The notes under the pieces are model-generated. The model was given only the letters and a program-made list of their open reading frames with translations, searched no databases and was not told the DNA's origin. Both the position numbers and the translations under genes were made by a program. 64,000 nt of DNA, from positions 1 through 64,000 of the forward strand of contig JAAWSG010000005.1 of NCBI GenBank assembly GCA_022801435.1. Direction: 5' to 3'. This DNA comes from Lawsonibacter sp. Its GTDB lineage: Bacteria > Bacillota > Clostridia > Oscillospirales > Oscillospiraceae. Below, one piece after another: positions 60,211 to 64,000 of this stretch. Each line of letters starts with the position of its first letter. The first letter of the stretch is position 1.

Positions 60211-60631
60211 AAAGCTCTTTGACCCCACCTTTTTCCGCTTCCTTCTGGTGGGGGTGGCCAACACCCTGGTGGGCTTCGGAGTCATGTTCGGGCTGTACAA
60301 CCTGGCGGGGCTCCACGCCTGGGGGGATACGGGCTACTGGATCTCCTCCGCCGGAAACTACGTGGCGGGCAGTATTGTCAGCTTTTTTTTGAACAAGCAC
60401 TTCACCTTCCGGAACCGGGAGAAGGGAGGAAAGGTGGTCCTCCGCTTCGTCCTGAATATCTCGGTGTGCTATCTGCTGGCCTACGGTCTGGCCAAGCCGG
60501 CGGTGCGATGGGCGCTGGGCGGAGTGGGGCTGGACGAACAGCTCCAGGGCAACCTCACCATGCTGGCCGGCTCGGGGATGTTCGTGGTCCTCAACTACTT
60601 CGGACAGCGGTTCTTCGCCTTTAAGCAGTAG
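60197..60631 (+). CDS. GtrA-family flippase-like protein
   Basis: This 144-residue protein has four membrane helices in a GtrA pattern: FFRFLLVGVANTLVGFGVMF at the start, SFFLNKHFTFRN in the middle loop and a final VVLNYFGQRFFAFKQ. GtrA proteins are thought to flip the lipid-linked sugar made by GtrB. It starts inside the end of the GT2 gene with GGGGAGG 9 bases upstream. Confidence 0.9.
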   Translation: MDKLKKLFDPTFFRFLLVGVANTLVGFGVMFGLYNLAGLHAWGDTGYWISSAGNYVAGSIVSFFLNKHFTFRNREKGGKVVLRFVLNISVCYLLAYGLAKPAVRWALGGVGLDEQLQGNLTMLAGSGMFVVLNYFGQRFFAFKQ

Positions 60632-60670
60632 CGCCGGGCGGAACACGGGCCCGACCCCGCCCAAACTCAC

Positions 60671-60709
60671 AGCGGCCCGGACACAGAGCACTGTGTCCGG
60701 GTCGCTTTT
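60671..60709 (+). terminator. Intrinsic terminator of the Gtr cluster
   Basis: AGCGGCCCGGACACAG and CTGTGTCCGGGTCGCT form a 16-bp stem with one wobble, followed by TTTT. Confidence 0.8.
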
Positions 60710-60736
60710 GTGGAATCCAATATTCTCATGTCCTTC

Positions 60737-61399
60737 CTAGCGCCTCACATGTGGCCCTCCCGTCCTGAAATCCGCCCAGAGGAGGACGGCGCACCAGAAC
60801 AGCAGCAGAGCCAAAATCAGCAGGGCGCAGTTGCGAAAAAACGCCTGGGGGAGGAAGAGGATGATGGGGTCGGCGCGCCAGTCGAAGATCCAGTTGTCCT
60901 TTCCCGGGAAAAACAGGGTGTGGAAGATGGTGAAGGCCCGGTCGAAGTCCAGCGCCGCCAGACCTCCCACCGTCAGAAAGACCGCCCCCAGCCCCGACGC
61001 CGCCCAGAAGCCCGGCCCCCGTCCCAGGAGGCGGCGGGGCCGGACCCGTCTCCGCCAACCGTACACCGTCAGCCCGGCCAGCCCGGCCAGGGACAGCCCC
61101 AGCACCCACAGGTCCAGCAGAAACAGCCCCCGCACATCGGCGAAGTGGTCCGCTCCCGACGGGGAGAAGGCCAGCACGCCGGCCGAAAAGTCCTCCCGCC
61201 GCCCCAAACAAAAGTCCATCATCTCGTCATAGGCCCGTATAATCTCCTCCCGGCCCAATCCGTAGTCCTCCAAAGCCATGGGGCCGATGTGGGCGTAGTA
61301 GAAGGGCCGGCACAGCAGGGGGACGGCTACCGAACCGCTCACCACCGCCAGGGCGAGGAGCAGAGAGAGAAGCAGGGAGAGGGGTTTGCTTGTCTTCAT
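60737..61399 (-). CDS. DUF1461 (TIGR01906-type) membrane protein
   Basis: This 220-residue protein has four or five membrane helices (about 5-30, 85-115, 130-155, 190-210), with an extracellular loop (HIGPMALEDYGLGREEIIRAY) characteristic of the DUF1461/TIGR01906 family, whose function is unknown. ATG 61399 overlaps the stop of the DNA methyltransferase gene (ATGA), so the two are coupled. AAGGAG lies about 9 bases upstream. Confidence 0.85.
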   Translation of the reverse strand: MKTSKPLSLLLSLLLALAVVSGSVAVPLLCRPFYYAHIGPMALEDYGLGREEIIRAYDEMMDFCLGRREDFSAGVLAFSPSGADHFADVRGLFLLDLWVLGLSLAGLAGLTVYGWRRRVRPRRLLGRGPGFWAASGLGAVFLTVGGLAALDFDRAFTIFHTLFFPGKDNWIFDWRADPIILFLPQAFFRNCALLILALLLFWCAVLLWADFRTGGPHVRR

Positions 61400-63987
61400 A
61401 TATATGTTCTCCTTCCGCCGGTTACTTGTGTCCGCATCCGCTCCACCGTCCCCTCCCCCATGCCGTAGAGGACCCCCGCCGCCCGGTCCAGACGGCTCTG
61501 GAGCGTCTGGAGGTTTTTCGGGTCTTGGGTCCGGTGTCCCATCCGGCACAGGTCCCCAATCTCCCGGTGGAGGGGGTTTTCTGCGCAGTAGGGGGGGATA
61601 TTCAGCTTGTCCAGCACGTGGGCGGAGATGCTGATGGGGCTCATGTAGCACTGGACGCAGAAGCGGATGGGGGCGGAGCTGAGGACGCCGCAGAGGTAGT
61701 AGGCCTCCCCCTCGTCCTCCAGCCCCACATAGACCACCTTCTCGTTGGGGAGGTACAGTTTTTCTCCCAGAACCGGGTCCCGGACGGTGGAGACCACCGC
61801 CGTGATGAAGGAGCGGGCGATGTACCGCCAGGCCACCTTATAAGGGGCAAAGGTGTACGCGCCCACCCGGAGCAGGGTATAGAAGTGCTGTCCGTGCAGG
61901 TTCCGCTCCCAGCCCGCGACCCCGCCCCGCCCCTCCAGCTCCGCCCGGAAGCTCTGGAGGTAGGCCCAGGTCCCGGGCACGTCCCGGGCAAGGGCCTCCT
62001 CCTCCACCGGACGGATGCGGCTGTCCCTGTCGTGGGGACAGAGGATGTACCGGCTGCCGGACACCCGCCACTGCTCCAGCCCGCTCCCCTGGAGGAGGGG
62101 GTAGAGGTAGCGGGTCTCCAGCTCGGCCCGCACCTGGCGCACCTTCCGCCGGGCCCGCTCCGCCCCGTTGTCCGCCAGCACCGTCCCCCCGGGCAGAGGC
62201 TCCAGCCGGTCCAGCCAGAACACCCCGTTGGCCCCGCCGGTGAACACCCCCGTCCTGGCCCGGTAGGGGTTTTGTCCCAGCAGACTGCCCAGCTCCCGGG
62301 CCAGCTCCGCCGGGGCGCTGACCCAGGGGGAGGAGGGCTCCGTCCGCACCGCCGGAAAGGCCGCCAGCTCCTGCCGCTCCACCAGGGCGAGCACCCGGTC
62401 CGCCGGCGCCGACGGGGTTTTGCTCACCTTCCAAAAGCCCCGTCTCCGCCGCCAGCGGCAGTAGTCCACCGGGAAGCGCTGGGCCTCGTCCCGCCGGATG
62501 AGCACCAGAGCGCTGCGGGTCCCCAGGCCGGGGAAGGGGTTTGTTTCGCTCAGGTCGTCCACCCGCAGGACCCGGAAGGGAATCTCCTTCACCTGGAACC
62601 GCCGGAACATCGCCCCGTTCTGGGCCGACTTGAAGAGGACCTGACGCAGGACAAAGCTCACCAGCCCCCTCTCCCGCACCAGCCGGTGGATGACCACGCA
62701 GGTAATCAGGGTGGAGATGTCCTCCTTGGAGAAGCTCATGCTCCACCCCCTGGTGTCCAGGAGCCCGTACTCCGGCCACAGGTCCCTGGAGCGCGCCCGG
62801 CAGTCCTCGGGGAGGTTCTCCCAGTTGACCCAGGGCGGGTTGCCCACCGCCGCGTCCGCCCGAGGGTGGAAGAACAGAAAAATCTGGTTGAGGAGGCGGT
62901 TGGCCAGGATTTTTTGGCTAAAACTGTCCAGGCCGGACAGGGTTTTCCACAGTTGGGCGCAGTGGGGACAGCCCTCCGCCCCCTCCCGGACCAGCGACAG
63001 CAGCTCCTCCGGCTGAAAGGGGGATTTTTTGCTGTCCCGCACCCGCCGGCACAGCGCCAGGGGCAGCACGCAGGTCAGACCGCAGCCGGCGTCTATGACC
63101 AGCCTGTCCCCCTGCTGCTGGGGGAGGTGGATCACATCCCCCTGGTACACCGGAATGACCCGGACCCGCTCCCCCGCCCGCGCCGCCAGATAGGCCGTCT
63201 TGGCGGTGAGCACGGCCAGGGGGCTGATGTCCATCCCCCAGACCTGCTCCGGCCCCACCCGGCCCCCCGTCCGCGCCTGGATCAGCTCCATGGCGCACAC
63301 CAAAAATCCCCCGGAGCCGCAGGTGGGGTCGAGAAAGGACAGCTCCTCCGCCGGACGGTCCGCGGCGGCCAGGGCGTTGTCCAGCACACAGCGGATCAGC
63401 CAGCCGGGGGTGTGGAACTCCCCCAGCGCCCGGCGCAGCCTCTGGGGGACGGCGGACTCGTACAGCTGCCGGAAGCTGTCCGGGCGGAAGGCCGGAACTT
63501 CCCCCGGGGGGACGGCGGCGTCCTCCAGCTGGTCCCGCAGGGCTGTGCAGAGCTTTTCCGTCTCTCCGTCCCAGTCCGCCAAAATCCAGGAGAACCAGTC
63601 CTCATAGCAGTAGTTGCACACACCCGCCTCCCGGAAGGCCCGCCCCGACAGGATATCGGGCAGTTCCCCCTCCCCGCCGGCCAGACGGAAGGCAATGAGC
63701 TTGACCAGCACGCTGTAGCAGGTCTGGACGCTCTGGAACAGCCGGGAGGGGCTGCCCGGGGGGAGGCCGTACCGCTCCCACAGCGGGCCGCTGTCCGGCT
63801 CCAGGAGGGCGTCTATGTCTCCGTAGAGAAACTCCAGCTCCCTCCGCCACAGGGCCAGGGGGAGGCTGTCCGTCCCCTCCAGGCTGTTCAGCTTTTGGTA
63901 AACGTGGCGGACCAGCTCCCCCTCCAGGACCCGCAGGCCGGAGCGGCTGTCCTCCAAGCGGGCTTGAATCGCAGCAAGGTCATACAT
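61396..63987 (-). CDS. N6-adenine DNA methyltransferase with target-recognition region (type II-like, orphan)
   Basis: This 863-residue protein has an unassigned N-terminal region (1-185), then a methylase core: GEFHTPGWLI (189-198), SAM motif FLDPTCGSGGFL (218-229), GMDISPLAVLTAKTAYL and the catalytic NPPW (383-386). The C-terminal half (about 560-800) with GANGVFWLDRL, WRYIARSFITAVVS and YYLCGVLSSAPIRF looks like the target-recognition and methylase end of Eco57I- or type IIL-like enzymes. A cysteine pair CPHC lies at 340-343. I see no PD-(D/E)XK motif in the N-terminal part, so it may be a solitary methylase. Genes upstream lie outside the window. Confidence 0.85.
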   Translation of the reverse strand: MYDLAAIQARLEDSRSGLRVLEGELVRHVYQKLNSLEGTDSLPLALWRRELEFLYGDIDALLEPDSGPLWERYGLPPGSPSRLFQSVQTCYSVLVKLIAFRLAGGEGELPDILSGRAFREAGVCNYCYEDWFSWILADWDGETEKLCTALRDQLEDAAVPPGEVPAFRPDSFRQLYESAVPQRLRRALGEFHTPGWLIRCVLDNALAAADRPAEELSFLDPTCGSGGFLVCAMELIQARTGGRVGPEQVWGMDISPLAVLTAKTAYLAARAGERVRVIPVYQGDVIHLPQQQGDRLVIDAGCGLTCVLPLALCRRVRDSKKSPFQPEELLSLVREGAEGCPHCAQLWKTLSGLDSFSQKILANRLLNQIFLFFHPRADAAVGNPPWVNWENLPEDCRARSRDLWPEYGLLDTRGWSMSFSKEDISTLITCVVIHRLVRERGLVSFVLRQVLFKSAQNGAMFRRFQVKEIPFRVLRVDDLSETNPFPGLGTRSALVLIRRDEAQRFPVDYCRWRRRRGFWKVSKTPSAPADRVLALVERQELAAFPAVRTEPSSPWVSAPAELARELGSLLGQNPYRARTGVFTGGANGVFWLDRLEPLPGGTVLADNGAERARRKVRQVRAELETRYLYPLLQGSGLEQWRVSGSRYILCPHDRDSRIRPVEEEALARDVPGTWAYLQSFRAELEGRGGVAGWERNLHGQHFYTLLRVGAYTFAPYKVAWRYIARSFITAVVSTVRDPVLGEKLYLPNEKVVYVGLEDEGEAYYLCGVLSSAPIRFCVQCYMSPISISAHVLDKLNIPPYCAENPLHREIGDLCRMGHRTQDPKNLQTLQSRLDRAAGVLYGMGEGTVERMRTQVTGGRRTYI

Positions 63988-64000
63988 ATTCTGCCTCCCG

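Overview
The window is a GC-rich chromosomal segment of a Gram-positive, probably spore-forming Clostridia member. The gene set suggests Oscillospiraceae relatives such as Flavonifractor, Lawsonibacter or Pseudoflavonifractor; the family-level placement is inference. The support is the sporulation genes yqfC, yqfD and ylbJ, an LL-diaminopimelate aminotransferase (DapL), a group II ECF vitamin-transporter core, HPr with both regulatory residues, and consensus sigma-A promoters with strong AGGAGG-type ribosome binding sites. Most of the window is dense housekeeping sequence. AT-richer pockets hold mobile, defence-like and decayed genes. No tRNA, rRNA, insertion sequence or CRISPR array was found.

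Layout. 1-1.7 kb: the end of a PP2C phosphatase and a VWA-FHA membrane protein. 1.7-2.6 kb: a graveyard of gene ends (nitrilase, LysR, XRE). 2.7-5.9 kb: an unknown protein, aroD, and an EpsG-like polymerase. 5.9-8.4 kb: a two-gene secreted/membrane operon behind a 24-bp inverted-repeat-bounded segment that carries an outward promoter, followed by a tyrosine recombinase. This is read as a phase-variable promoter switch caught in the OFF orientation, and it is the most interesting locus in the window. 8.5-10.9 kb: an orphan McrB-like AAA+ ATPase and a YitT protein.

11-17.7 kb: a DUF512 radical SAM protein, der, plsY, gpsA, an alanyl-tRNA editing protein, a guanylate-kinase-like protein and a small protein, probably one long operon. 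17.7-29.3 kb: a copper-amine-oxidase-N protein, a DivIVA-like protein, a rRNA-type methyltransferase with ecfA1-ecfA2-ecfT, a small XRE regulator with truA, a DUF5711 protein, a CvpA protein, and a Clp ATPase with an N-terminal zinc motif. 29.4-31.8 kb: an ECF sigma factor translationally linked to an RsgI/PepSY-type anti-sigma factor. 32-35.5 kb: a solitary EutH permease with a ROK regulator, then an ornithine-cyclodeaminase-family protein.

35.9-41.4 kb (minus strand): guaB, an acyl-ACP thioesterase, a CpXC zinc protein, phoH, yqfD and yqfC. 41.7-48.8 kb: a lone PemK/MazF protein; TSUP permease, rarA, YgjP protease and a DUF2804 protein lacking a normal start codon; a PIN/Phd toxin-antitoxin pair; a divergent XRE regulator and small ORF; and an unassigned two-gene cassette. 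49-53 kb: ylbJ, small proteins, a nitroreductase and dapL. 53-57.3 kb (minus strand): HPr, uvrC, a SnoaL-like protein, rsmD, coaD and a coiled-coil protein. 57.6-64 kb: a three-gene Gtr-type glucosylation cluster, a DUF1461 membrane protein and an 863-residue N6-adenine DNA methyltransferase.
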